In this document: positions 6,589-14,317 of the stretch, one piece after another | Numbering within the stretch: position 1 is the stretch's first letter | Layout of the letters: each line of letters starts with the position of its first letter | From: Longispora fulva | GTDB taxonomy: Bacteria; Actinomycetota; Actinomycetes; Mycobacteriales; Micromonosporaceae | Direction: 5' to 3' | DNA length: 64,000 bases | NCBI RefSeq assembly: GCF_015751905.1 | Contig: NZ_JADOUF010000001.1 | Coordinates: forward strand, 5,952,001-6,016,000 | Position numbers and translations under genes: made by a program | The notes under the pieces: generated by a model | Told to the model about the DNA's origin: nothing | Seen by the model: the letters and a program-made list of their open reading frames with translations, nothing else | Databases searched by the model: none

Positions 6589-7923
6589 ATGACCCGGTTG
6601 CGCGAGGAGCGTGAGCAACGAGGCTGGACCAAGACCAGCCTCGTGCACAAGCTCGAACGCGCTGCCGCTGCACAAGGGGTCGGCGTTGCGACGCGCAAGA
6701 GCCTGCTGCGGATGCTCGCCCAGTGGGAGAACGGGCACCGCGAGGTCGGCGAACCCTACCGAACGCTCATGCCCATCGTGTACCGGCTGGAGCCTGCCGA
6801 GCTCGGCCTTGGCGCATCCTCGAACGGGACGAACTCGAAGCTCGGCCTTGGGTTCGAATCCTCGCTCGCCGCGACGCTGGTGATCGTCGAGGAGCTTGCC
6901 AAGTACGACCTGCTCGGGCACACGGCGATCGTGCAGGGCAAGTTCGCACCCGACGCCCTCAACGCCGCAGTGCTCGACTGGATGTTCGCTGCGCCGTCCT
7001 CGGACGTGGAAGGCGGCCGGCGCGAGGTCACCGCTCGTCACGTCGCGGAGGTGCAGGCGACCACGCAGGCATTCGACCGCCTCGACCGCCAGTTCGGCGG
7101 CGAGCACAGCAGAGAGCTCGCGACGAAATACCTTCGGGATGCCGTGGTGCCCATGCTCCGCGGTCGGTACGCCGAGGGCGTGGGTCACGACCTGTTCAGC
7201 GCCGCAGCTGCGCTGTGCGAACTCATCGGCTGGATGGCCTACGACGCGGACCGCCACGCACTCGCGCAGAGGTACTTCACCCAGGGCCTTCGCCTGGCGA
7301 GCCAGGCCGGCGACGATGCCTACGGCGCATTCCTGCTCGCGAGCATGGGCCACCAGGCGCTGTACCTGAAGCAACCAGCCCAGGCGCTACGACTCGCGCA
7401 AGCGGCATACGACCGGAGCAGCCGCACGAGCTCGGCGGCAATGCTCACGGAGGCAGCCTTCCTTACCGCTCGTGCGTATTCCGAGCTCGGCGACGCGTCC
7501 GGTTGTGGCTCCGCGCTCAAGAGGGCTGAGGATGCCTACGAGCGGATTCGGCCAGACACTGAACCGGCATGGGCGACGAACATCGACGAGACGATTTTCG
7601 CCAGCCACGCAGGTACGTGCTGGACCAGGCTGGACCGTCCCGCTCAGGCACTACCGTTCCTGCGCACCCTCTGGGACAACAGCGCGGATCAGGCTCGGCG
7701 GAGGGCCTACGCCGCCGTCCAGCTCGCCACCGTCGCCGATCAGGAGGGCGACCTCGAACGGGCTGGCATGCTTGGTATCCAGGCAGCCGAGGCAATCAGC
7801 CAGGTCCCCTCAGCTCGTTCCAAGCACGAACTCGCGGCACTACTGCGAAGGCTCGAAACGAAGAAGGACCACCCCTTGATCCGAGACCTGCACGAGCGTG
7901 CGCGTCTTGTACTGGCCGACTAA
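6589..7923 (+). CDS. XRE-type regulator with TPR C-terminal domain
   Basis: The start is set at the ATG at 6589; a longer frame goes to 6553. The 444-residue protein opens with an HTH (LREEREQRGWTKTSLVHKLE, then a long loop and SLLRMLAQWENGHREVGEP). A C-terminal region of helical repeats from about residue 190 (LAQRYFTQGLRLASQAGD, FLLASMGHQALYLKQPAQAL) resembles tetratricopeptide repeats. Such HTH-TPR proteins in actinomycetes act as ligand- or peptide-responsive regulators. Two bases separate its stop from the NUDIX gene, so they form one transcription unit. In AICEs this pair is found repeatedly, as far as I recall. Confidence 0.75.
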   Translation: MTRLREEREQRGWTKTSLVHKLERAAAAQGVGVATRKSLLRMLAQWENGHREVGEPYRTLMPIVYRLEPAELGLGASSNGTNSKLGLGFESSLAATLVIVEELAKYDLLGHTAIVQGKFAPDALNAAVLDWMFAAPSSDVEGGRREVTARHVAEVQATTQAFDRLDRQFGGEHSRELATKYLRDAVVPMLRGRYAEGVGHDLFSAAAALCELIGWMAYDADRHALAQRYFTQGLRLASQAGDDAYGAFLLASMGHQALYLKQPAQALRLAQAAYDRSSRTSSAAMLTEAAFLTARAYSELGDASGCGSALKRAEDAYERIRPDTEPAWATNIDETIFASHAGTCWTRLDRPAQALPFLRTLWDNSADQARRRAYAAVQLATVADQEGDLERAGMLGIQAAEAISQVPSARSKHELAALLRRLETKKDHPLIRDLHERARLVLAD

Positions 7924-7925
7924 AC

Positions 7926-8471
7926 ATGTCAACCACAGGAGTGTCCTTGAACGTCAGCATCGAAGAGGACCTGGTCGCCGAGGGCGAGCCAGAGCCGGAG
8001 TTCAACCCGGGGATCGCCGCTCGACTGCCGCGAAAGATCATCGCTGGCGGAGCGCTGATTCGGGACGCTGCTGGACGGATCCTGTTCGTGGAGCCGAACT
8101 ACAAGCCGTTCCTCGACATCCCCGGCGGCATCGCCGAGGCGAACGAATCCCCTCTTCAGGCATGTCGCCGCGAGGTTGTCGAAGAGCTCCAGCTAGACCT
8201 GCACATCGACCGGACACTGGTCGTGGACTGGACTCCGGCCCACGGCGTCTGGGGCGACACGATCCAGTTCGTGTACGACGGCGGCGTCCTCACGCCTGAG
8301 CAGATCGAAGCGATCCGCCTACCAAACGACGAACTCGCATCGATCCGCTTCCTGACCCTCGACGAGGCGACACCGAACCTGCGGCCCTCAATGGTTCGCC
8401 GAATCGCCGAGGCACTACACGCTCTCAACAAGGGCGATGTTCGCTACGCCGAGTTCGGTCGGCTCCCTTAG
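7926..8471 (+). CDS. NUDIX hydrolase, possible Pif-like element immunity protein
   Basis: The start is the ATG at 7926, immediately after the regulator's stop. The 181-residue protein contains a full NUDIX box, GGIAEANESPLQACRREVVEEL followed by QLDL, shown here in two parts: GGIAEANESPLQA and CRREVVEELQLDL. This box coordinates the divalent metal for hydrolysis of a nucleoside diphosphate linked to another group. The substrate cannot be read from sequence. In pSAM2 the immunity factor Pif, which blocks redundant conjugation into a cell already holding the element, also carries a NUDIX motif. Location in an AICE next to a regulator makes a Pif-like role plausible; a housekeeping-type NUDIX cargo gene is the alternative. 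Confidence 0.85.
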   Translation: MSTTGVSLNVSIEEDLVAEGEPEPEFNPGIAARLPRKIIAGGALIRDAAGRILFVEPNYKPFLDIPGGIAEANESPLQACRREVVEELQLDLHIDRTLVVDWTPAHGVWGDTIQFVYDGGVLTPEQIEAIRLPNDELASIRFLTLDEATPNLRPSMVRRIAEALHALNKGDVRYAEFGRLP

Positions 8472-8528
8472 ACCGATTCGCAGGCGTGGGCACGAGGCCT
8501 ACGCCTGCGGCTCGTACGCAACGTCTTA

Positions 8529-8822
8529 CTACTCCTGCTCGATCCTTAGCACTGGGCCCGTCCAACCCTCAGGTGCCACCACGAGGCGCATCGTTACACC
8601 CGTGGCGTGCTCATCTGCCGCTCTCCCGAAGCACCCCAGAGCAGCTATAGCGTTGTCATCGAAGTTGCCGATGAGTCGAGTCCAGGTCTGAGTGCGAGCG
8701 TCGTAGTTCGCGGAGGACTGGCGCATCAATCGGCGTTGCGCTTCCCAGCCTGGTTCGTCGGCGGAGGCAAGCTTTGCTCGGACCTCGATCAGGACCGCCA
8801 CTTGCGAATTTTCATCACCCAT
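8529..8822 (-). CDS. Hypothetical 97-aa protein in AICE cargo region
   Basis: This ATG-started frame runs from 8822 toward the NUDIX gene and is divergent from the SLATT-like gene 62 bp away. It is rich in charged residues and has one recognisable rhythm, ...SSANYDARTQTWTRLIGNFDD..., with a helix before and a strand after. No hydrophobic segment is present. I cannot assign a family. Lower GC than the core genes and unremarkable codon use fit a recently acquired cargo gene. Confidence 0.5.
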   Translation of the reverse strand: MGDENSQVAVLIEVRAKLASADEPGWEAQRRLMRQSSANYDARTQTWTRLIGNFDDNAIAALGCFGRAADEHATGVTMRLVVAPEGWTGPVLRIEQE

Positions 8823-8884
8823 GCACCCAAAGGTAGCGGGTCCACGACCTCACTATCCATCGATGCCCGTGCTAGCGTCCCGAC

Positions 8885-9439
8885 GTGACCCATCCACTTG
8901 GCTCAACGTCAGCGTCCGGAATGCGGCTCCCCGCAGACCCTCCAGTCGGCACAGACCCTCTAGACATCGCGCTTCACTACCTGGACTTCTACGTTCAGGA
9001 GTACGCGCGCGCAAGGGCCGTCGTGAAGGGACGAGCAAGCCGCGTAGTCATCGGGACGGCCGGCGCGAACGGCTTGATCGCATTACTTGGGGCTCTCATC
9101 GCCGTCATGAATGCACCCTGGCTCGGCGTCGTCAGCGCCGGGTTGGCAGGGTTCGTGTCAGTCATCGTCGCCTGGGATGGCATGTTCAGACACCGAGACC
9201 TGTGGGTGCAGAGAACGATGATGCTCGCTCAGCTTCAGGCTCTCAAGCGGGTCACCGAGCTCCGACGGGCATCGGGTGATGACCGCCAAACACTCGCACA
9301 AACCTGCATGCAACAGCTGAACGAGATCCTAAATGAAGACCTATCGACTTGGGCCGAACTCCGTCGGTCACCGACGTCGGACAGAAACGTCGATGTGGTT
9401 TCAGGCGGAGCCGCCAACCCTAATGGGACGGCGACCTGA
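8885..9439 (+). CDS. SLATT-like (DUF4231-like) two-helix membrane protein
   Basis: A 184-residue protein beginning at a GTG at 8885. A soluble helical N-terminus (DIALHYLDFYVQEYARARAV) leads into two adjacent transmembrane helices (GTAGANGLIALLGALIAVM and GVVSAGLAGFVSVIVAW). These are followed by the typical post-membrane helix (FRHRDLWVQRTMMLAQLQAL) and a polar tail. This layout matches the SLATT superfamily, predicted pore-forming effectors in bacterial nucleotide-signalled conflict systems. The assignment rests on topology and the conserved W-x-x-x-R-type spacing, not on a profile search. It converges on the YaaC-like gene with a single base between stop codons. Confidence 0.6.
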   Translation: MTHPLGSTSASGMRLPADPPVGTDPLDIALHYLDFYVQEYARARAVVKGRASRVVIGTAGANGLIALLGALIAVMNAPWLGVVSAGLAGFVSVIVAWDGMFRHRDLWVQRTMMLAQLQALKRVTELRRASGDDRQTLAQTCMQQLNEILNEDLSTWAELRRSPTSDRNVDVVSGGAANPNGTAT

Positions 9440-9440
9440 G

Positions 9441-10565
9441 CTAGGGCGCAATCGCCAAGTGAATCGCCTCCAGGAGGAGCGTTGGAACAATGTCTAGTGC
9501 CTGATCAAGAATGTGTTCGATAGCGTTGGCTTCTCCGGACACGTCAATCTGGATCATCTTCGCCCAGTTATTAGGCTCATAACGCGCCATCATCGACAAC
9601 GCGAAGAGCACTGCCCACCAAACCAGTAGCGGATGCAATGACTCGGCCATACTTCCAACACTCGGAAATGCCCACCAGTCCACAGAACCACGGTAGCGAA
9701 ATGACTTCAACTCTCGCGCGGCCTTTCCCCATTCCGGATCCCCTTGTTGCGGATGCGGCCAGTAGACAGGCAAACTGCATGCTTTGCCAGAATCGTCTGG
9801 CTGCCACCCGAGTGGGTTGCCGTCAGCCGCAGGGAAGATGTAGCCGCGCAACGAAGGGTAGCGGTCCAGGAAAAGGCTCAACTTTTTCTGATCGTCGCCG
9901 ATGTCTTGCCTAACAGAATCAGGCACGAACCCAATCGGGACCTGATATGTACTACCTGAGCCTTCCAACGGTTCTTTGCCGCCCCCGAATGACAATGCCG
10001 GGAACTTCGGACTCCCATTCAATGGAACGGCGTTTGATTCCGGAATTAACGGCCACAGGTCACCCAGATTGACCTTTTCTCCTGGAACGAGCCCCTGTAC
10101 CCCGATCGCCGCAGCAACCCCGGGCATCAAGCCAGTCCAGTCCGCCTTGACCGTAACTTTGGCAATTCGATTCTGACTCGTTGCTGGTGCAGTAATCCCA
10201 TGTCCTCGAAGCATCCAGGCGATGGTTTCAGCCTTAAATTGCCCAGGATTTTCGCGATCGGGGATAGATACTGTCGTCGGTAGTCGCACTGAAGCCGCAG
10301 CAATCGCTCGCCCACCCTGCGAAAGGGCGTAAAACAACTGGAGGGGGCGAGTGGCATACCCCGCTCCTTCCGCCGCCGTCATTAACTGCTGTGCTTGTTC
10401 GAGTGCAGCCTGGAAGGTGGCCGCCCGAGCGGCATTCGTTGCGGTTGCTCCTGGCAGCGTCATGCGGAGTCCGCGCAGCTGCCGCCATGCCTCCTCGCGT
10501 GACGGGAGGCTGATGTCACGCCATGTCAGAACCAATTCGGTCGGCCTCCAATCCTTGGCCTTCAA
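9441..10565 (-). CDS. YaaC-like protein
   Basis: This 374-residue protein has the landmark LFYALSQGGRAIAAA (near residue 82) and a C-terminal LLVWWAVLFALSMMARYEPNNW then AIEHILDQALDIVP. I recognise both as hallmarks of the YaaC family (named after a Bacillus subtilis protein of unknown function). It is mostly helical, with a hydrophobic C-terminal helix that may be buried rather than membrane-spanning. The start is the TTG at 10565 beside a hairpin; no good ribosome-binding site is seen, and a downstream ATG (residue 34) is possible but would remove conserved-looking residues. Pairing with a SLATT-like membrane gene in a mobile element suggests a defence or toxin module. Confidence 0.6.
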   Translation of the reverse strand: MKAKDWRPTELVLTWRDISLPSREEAWRQLRGLRMTLPGATATNAARAATFQAALEQAQQLMTAAEGAGYATRPLQLFYALSQGGRAIAAASVRLPTTVSIPDRENPGQFKAETIAWMLRGHGITAPATSQNRIAKVTVKADWTGLMPGVAAAIGVQGLVPGEKVNLGDLWPLIPESNAVPLNGSPKFPALSFGGGKEPLEGSGSTYQVPIGFVPDSVRQDIGDDQKKLSLFLDRYPSLRGYIFPAADGNPLGWQPDDSGKACSLPVYWPHPQQGDPEWGKAARELKSFRYRGSVDWWAFPSVGSMAESLHPLLVWWAVLFALSMMARYEPNNWAKMIQIDVSGEANAIEHILDQALDIVPTLLLEAIHLAIAP

Positions 10566-10566
10566 G

Positions 10567-10602
10567 CCACGCTTCTGCGTGGAGGATGCCCTGAGAGCAT
10601 CC
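10567..10602 (-). terminator. Two tandem hairpins between int and the YaaC-like gene
   Basis: CCACGC-TTCT-GCGTGG (10567-10582) and GGATGC-CCTGAGA-GCATCC (10584-10602) are two perfect small hairpins only one base apart. They lie between the integrase stop and the YaaC-like start on the same strand. They could terminate int transcription or mask the start of the YaaC-like gene. Confidence 0.4.
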
Positions 10603-10666
10603 TATGCTCGGCATCGGCGAAGACCGCTGATCAGCAGAACAGAGTTCGTTAGCATTCGGTTGCAGG

Positions 10667-12172
10667 TTAGACAACACGCGCGCGCCTCCCACGCGAGACC
10701 GCAACTAGCCTCTCTGCTTGCAGCAGCTCGACGGCACGGTGCGCCGTACTGATCGCGACGCTGTATCGATTCCCTAGGTCGGCCATTGTGGGAAGCTCGT
10801 CTCCAGAACGCAGAACTCCACATGCCATCGCAGCCCTAAGGTCAGCGGCGATTCTCTCGTACGGCGCGGAGGGCTCCTCGGGCTCCCGCACCGTTGTCGG
10901 CGTACCTGAGACGTCCAGGGCAACCGGCGGGCGTGGGATGTGGTTCGTCAGGTTGCCTGCCGCTCGCTGGTCAGCCTCCGCCCGCCAAGCCGAGTACACC
11001 CGCAATGTCGTCGTCCCTCCCCCACCGTGCCCGAGCCGGCCCGCGACCGTGCGCACGTCCACCCCGCTGCTGATCAGCTCCGTCGCCGAGTAGTGCCGGA
11101 GGTCGTGGATGTTCATGTCCCAGCCGAGCCGGGCGCACATGTTCGAGTACCGCTGACTCACCGAATCCGGCTTCCGCCATGTGGCGTGGTCTGGGTCGAG
11201 GGAGAACACCCGCGCGTCCCTAGGCAGTTTGAGGCCCAGCGCATCGGCCTGGGTCTCGCAGTGCAGCAGATAGGCGCGTAGTAGCGCGATCGAATCCGCG
11301 TCGAGCGCGATCCGGCGCTGCTGGTGGTCCTTGGTGTCCTTCTCCCAGGTCCGGCCGCCCTCCTGACCGATGCTGCTGCGGATCGTCAGTACGCCCTTGT
11401 CGAGTTCCACGTACTCCCACCGGATCGCGCACAGCTCGCCGCGGCGGGCGCCCGTCACCATCGCCATCCAGACGAGCATGCCCCAGTCGAGATCCTTGAA
11501 CGCCTCGTTGAGGATTCGGGCGGCCTGGTCGGTCGTCGGCGGGTGCGGCTTCGGCGGTGGGGACGGTGGCGGCTCAGTCATCTCGATGGGGTTGACAGTG
11601 AGCCAGCGCCAGCGGATCGCCCGCTTGTACGCCCCGCTGAGCACCCAGTGCACCTTGCGGATGGTGGCCTGGGCGAGGGGCTTGCAGACGTGGGCCCGAC
11701 AGCGTTTGTCGCAGCTGTGCGGCCCCTCGGTGTGGTGGTCGGTGCCGGCACGGCCTTTGCAGTGTGTTCGGCAGCGGCGCAGCTCGGCGTAGAACGAGTC
11801 CACAACCTCACCGTCGAGCCTGGCCACCTGGACGTGCCCGAGCAACGGCCGGATGTGGTTCCGGATGATCCCCTCGTAGCCCGACTTCGTCTTGTCGTCG
11901 ATCTCGGTGAGCTCCATGTACCGGTCCATGAGCTGACCGATCGTCGCCTTGGTCTTCGGGTTGCGCTGCTCGTCGACCTGGTTGAGGAACCGGGTGCGGA
12001 CCTTCTCGGCCAACTTGGCGGCGTTCGGGCCGGGAGGAACGGTCTCGACCAGGTAGTTCCGCTTGCGCGAAACGGGGTCGATTCCCGCGTAAACCCTGAC
12101 TCTGAGTGATCCCGACGGGAGCTCTTCGATCTCTCCACGGGTGCGTCCTTTGGTGCCCTGTGGGGTGGCCAT
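10667..12172 (-). CDS. int: Tyrosine integrase fused to a GntR-type winged helix
   Basis: A 501-residue integrase that should recombine the element into the adjacent tRNA-Thr gene. An arm-type N-terminal region (residues 1-75) precedes a core-binding domain (75-200), which contains a Cys/His-rich insertion (C134, C138, C154, C158, C163). The catalytic domain has R243 (TGARRGEL), K281, H356 and R359 (IHDLRHYSAT), H382 and nucleophile Y393 (RVYSAW). After a Pro-rich linker, residues 437-501 form a GntR-like winged helix (YERIAADLRAAMACGVL, then SGDELPTMADLGNRYSVA). Ordinary AICE integrases end soon after the tyrosine. The start codon lies 81 bp from the tRNA 3' end, the usual place. The extra domain could regulate int or act in place of a separate KorSA-like repressor. 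Confidence 0.9.
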   Translation of the reverse strand: MATPQGTKGRTRGEIEELPSGSLRVRVYAGIDPVSRKRNYLVETVPPGPNAAKLAEKVRTRFLNQVDEQRNPKTKATIGQLMDRYMELTEIDDKTKSGYEGIIRNHIRPLLGHVQVARLDGEVVDSFYAELRRCRTHCKGRAGTDHHTEGPHSCDKRCRAHVCKPLAQATIRKVHWVLSGAYKRAIRWRWLTVNPIEMTEPPPSPPPKPHPPTTDQAARILNEAFKDLDWGMLVWMAMVTGARRGELCAIRWEYVELDKGVLTIRSSIGQEGGRTWEKDTKDHQQRRIALDADSIALLRAYLLHCETQADALGLKLPRDARVFSLDPDHATWRKPDSVSQRYSNMCARLGWDMNIHDLRHYSATELISSGVDVRTVAGRLGHGGGGTTTLRVYSAWRAEADQRAAGNLTNHIPRPPVALDVSGTPTTVREPEEPSAPYERIAADLRAAMACGVLRSGDELPTMADLGNRYSVAISTAHRAVELLQAERLVAVSRGRRARVV

Positions 12173-12252
12173 GGAGCCAACATAGCTCGAATAGCTCCAC
12201 GCGTAGCTCCACGCAAAAGGGCCCCGATCGATGATCGAGGCCCTGAGCTGGA

Positions 12253-12325
12253 GCCGCCTTCGGGATTCGAACCCGAGACCTACGCATTACGAGTGCGTTG
12301 CTCTGGCCAACTGAGCTAAGGCGGC
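12253..12325 (-). tRNA. tRNA-Thr(CGT), AICE attachment gene
   Basis: The 73-nt minus-strand sequence folds as a complete cloverleaf. The acceptor is GCCGCCT paired with AGGCGGC; the D-arm holds AGCTCAGTTGGCCAGAGC. The anticodon stem ACGCA/TGCGT encloses loop CTCGTAA with anticodon CGT, and the T-arm is CTCGGGTTCGAATCCCGA. CCA is not encoded. The AICE integrase begins just beyond the 3' end, so the attachment core is expected within the 3' half of this gene (about 12253-12290). The gene is intact, so integration restores it. Confidence 0.95.
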
Positions 12326-12480
12326 ACTACAACGGGCACCGGCAGGCCGGTGTCGCCGCCCCAGCATACGTGAACGATCGGGTTCTCGCGAACCACCCCT
12401 CAGCCAGCGGACATTCGGACTGACAGGTCCATGACAGGCATCTATCCGACTCAAGATCCCAGTGGATAAGGTGCTGGACG

Positions 12481-14127
12481 ATGGACACCACGGAACCAAT
12501 CCGGAAGAAGCCGGTCGCCTGGTTCGCACCGGGGCAGCTGGCGGGGACGGCCCTGCGCGTGCTCCTGGCGCAACGTTTCGGGGCGTACCTGGACAAACGT
12601 GAACTTCAGGCGATGTTCGAGCAGCCGACGTTCCGGCACGACAGCGAGGAGCTGTGGCTGGACTACGTCGCAGACGTCGGCGACGGGTTCGACTCGACGT
12701 ATTCGATCGCCTACCTCCTGGCCCAGCCGAGCCTGCGCCTCACGCCACCGCCCGCCACCGGCCCCGGCGCAGGCGGCGAACCCGGCGCTGCACCCGGACC
12801 CGGCGCGGAAACCGACCTCCCCCGGGGCAACGTCCTCGTCATGGGCGGCGACCAGGTCTACCCGGTCGGCTCGGCGATCGGCTACCGCGAGCGCTGCGAA
12901 GGCCCCTACTCCACGGCCTTCCCCGACTCCGACGACGACGGCGCGGACCTGCGCGCCCCGGCCCTCTACGCTCTCCCCGGCAACCACGACTGGTACGACG
13001 GCCTCACAGCCTTCCTGCGCCTCTTCGGCAAGGGCCGGCACTTCGGCGGCTGGCGCAGTCCGCAGAGCCGGAGCTACTTCGCGCTCAAGCTGCCGCACGG
13101 CTGGTGGCTGTACGCGATCGACGAGCAGTTCGACGCGTATCTCGACGAGCCGCAGATGGACTATTTCCGCGCGGCGGCCAAGGAGCTCAAGCCCGGCGAC
13201 AAGGTGATCATCGCGTCGCCGGCGCCGTCGTGGGTGTACACGGAGGAGAAGCCGAGCGAGTACGACACGATCAAGTACTTCATCAAGAAGATCATCGGGG
13301 ACCGGGATGTGCGGGTGAAGCTGCACCTGTCCGGGGACGCGCACCACTACGCCCGGTACGGCGACGGCTTCATCACCTGTGGCGGCGGCGGGGCGTACCT
13401 GGCGGGGACCCACGGGCTGCCCAAGGGGATCGCGGTGCCCGTGGTCGGGGGCGCGGCCGTGCACCCGTTGCAGACGACGTACCCGAGCAAGGAGGACTCG
13501 AAGCGCTACGGCTGGGGCGTGTTCTGGCGGATGCCGCTGCGGAACCCAACGTTCGCGCTGCTCATCGGCCTGCTGCACACGCTGGTGCTCCTCGCGTTCG
13601 TCTCCTCGAAGCCCCGGATCCTCACCCTGCCGGTGATCGGGATGGTGGCGGTCGCGTTCGCGGCGACGGTCGGGTTCTCCACTCTGGAGGCCCGGGTGAT
13701 CCGCAAACGGCACTGGTCGGCCGGGTTCCTGCACGGCTGCGGCCATCTCGCGCTCGCCATCGCCGGGATGATCGTCTGGAACAGGCTGCCGTTCGTGCAC
13801 CTCGACCCGCCGTGGGGCTCGGCGTCCACGCTGCTCTACCTGCCCGTGGCCTCGGTGCTCGGCGTGCAGATCGTCGCCGCCTACCTGCTGATCGCCGACC
13901 GGTTCGGCGTCAACCGCAACGAACTCTTCGCCGGCCAGGGCATCATCGACTCGAAGTCGTTCCTGCGGATGAAGTTCGCCAAGGACGGGTCACTGACGAT
14001 CTACCCGATAGGCCTGGAGCGCTCCGGCCGCGCGTGGCAGCCGAACACCGGCGACGGCCCCAGCCTGCTGGCCCCGGTCGACCCCCTGGTCCCGCACCTG
14101 ATCGAGTCCCCGATCGTCGTGTCATAG
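12481..14127 (+). CDS. Membrane-associated metallophosphoesterase
   Basis: A 548-residue calcineurin-like phosphoesterase beginning at an ATG. The metal-site motifs appear in order: GGDQ (G122-Q125), GNHDWY with N168-H169-D170, and GDAHHY (D286, H288, H289). A canonical first DxH is less clear. After about residue 350 there are four to five hydrophobic segments (for example FALLIGLLHTLVLLAFVSS and VIGMVAVAFAATVGFS), then a soluble tail. The active domain is expected on one face of the membrane and the substrate is unknown. No signal peptide is seen. It is the first chromosomal gene next to the tRNA and stands alone. Confidence 0.8.
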   Translation: MDTTEPIRKKPVAWFAPGQLAGTALRVLLAQRFGAYLDKRELQAMFEQPTFRHDSEELWLDYVADVGDGFDSTYSIAYLLAQPSLRLTPPPATGPGAGGEPGAAPGPGAETDLPRGNVLVMGGDQVYPVGSAIGYRERCEGPYSTAFPDSDDDGADLRAPALYALPGNHDWYDGLTAFLRLFGKGRHFGGWRSPQSRSYFALKLPHGWWLYAIDEQFDAYLDEPQMDYFRAAAKELKPGDKVIIASPAPSWVYTEEKPSEYDTIKYFIKKIIGDRDVRVKLHLSGDAHHYARYGDGFITCGGGGAYLAGTHGLPKGIAVPVVGGAAVHPLQTTYPSKEDSKRYGWGVFWRMPLRNPTFALLIGLLHTLVLLAFVSSKPRILTLPVIGMVAVAFAATVGFSTLEARVIRKRHWSAGFLHGCGHLALAIAGMIVWNRLPFVHLDPPWGSASTLLYLPVASVLGVQIVAAYLLIADRFGVNRNELFAGQGIIDSKSFLRMKFAKDGSLTIYPIGLERSGRAWQPNTGDGPSLLAPVDPLVPHLIESPIVVS

Positions 14128-14317
14128 AAAACCATCATTTTTTACGGCGAGGCCTGCGCGGCTTCCGACGGTCCGCCGGCGGTCAGCTGTGAACGGAGGT
14201 TAACGGCCTTCAGAAACATTTAACGTCGCCTTGAGTCGCCCTTGAAGTGCGGGTCCCGATACTCCGGACAGCCAATCCACCCCCCGGTACTGGCGCCCCG
14301 AACATCGTGGAGCATCC

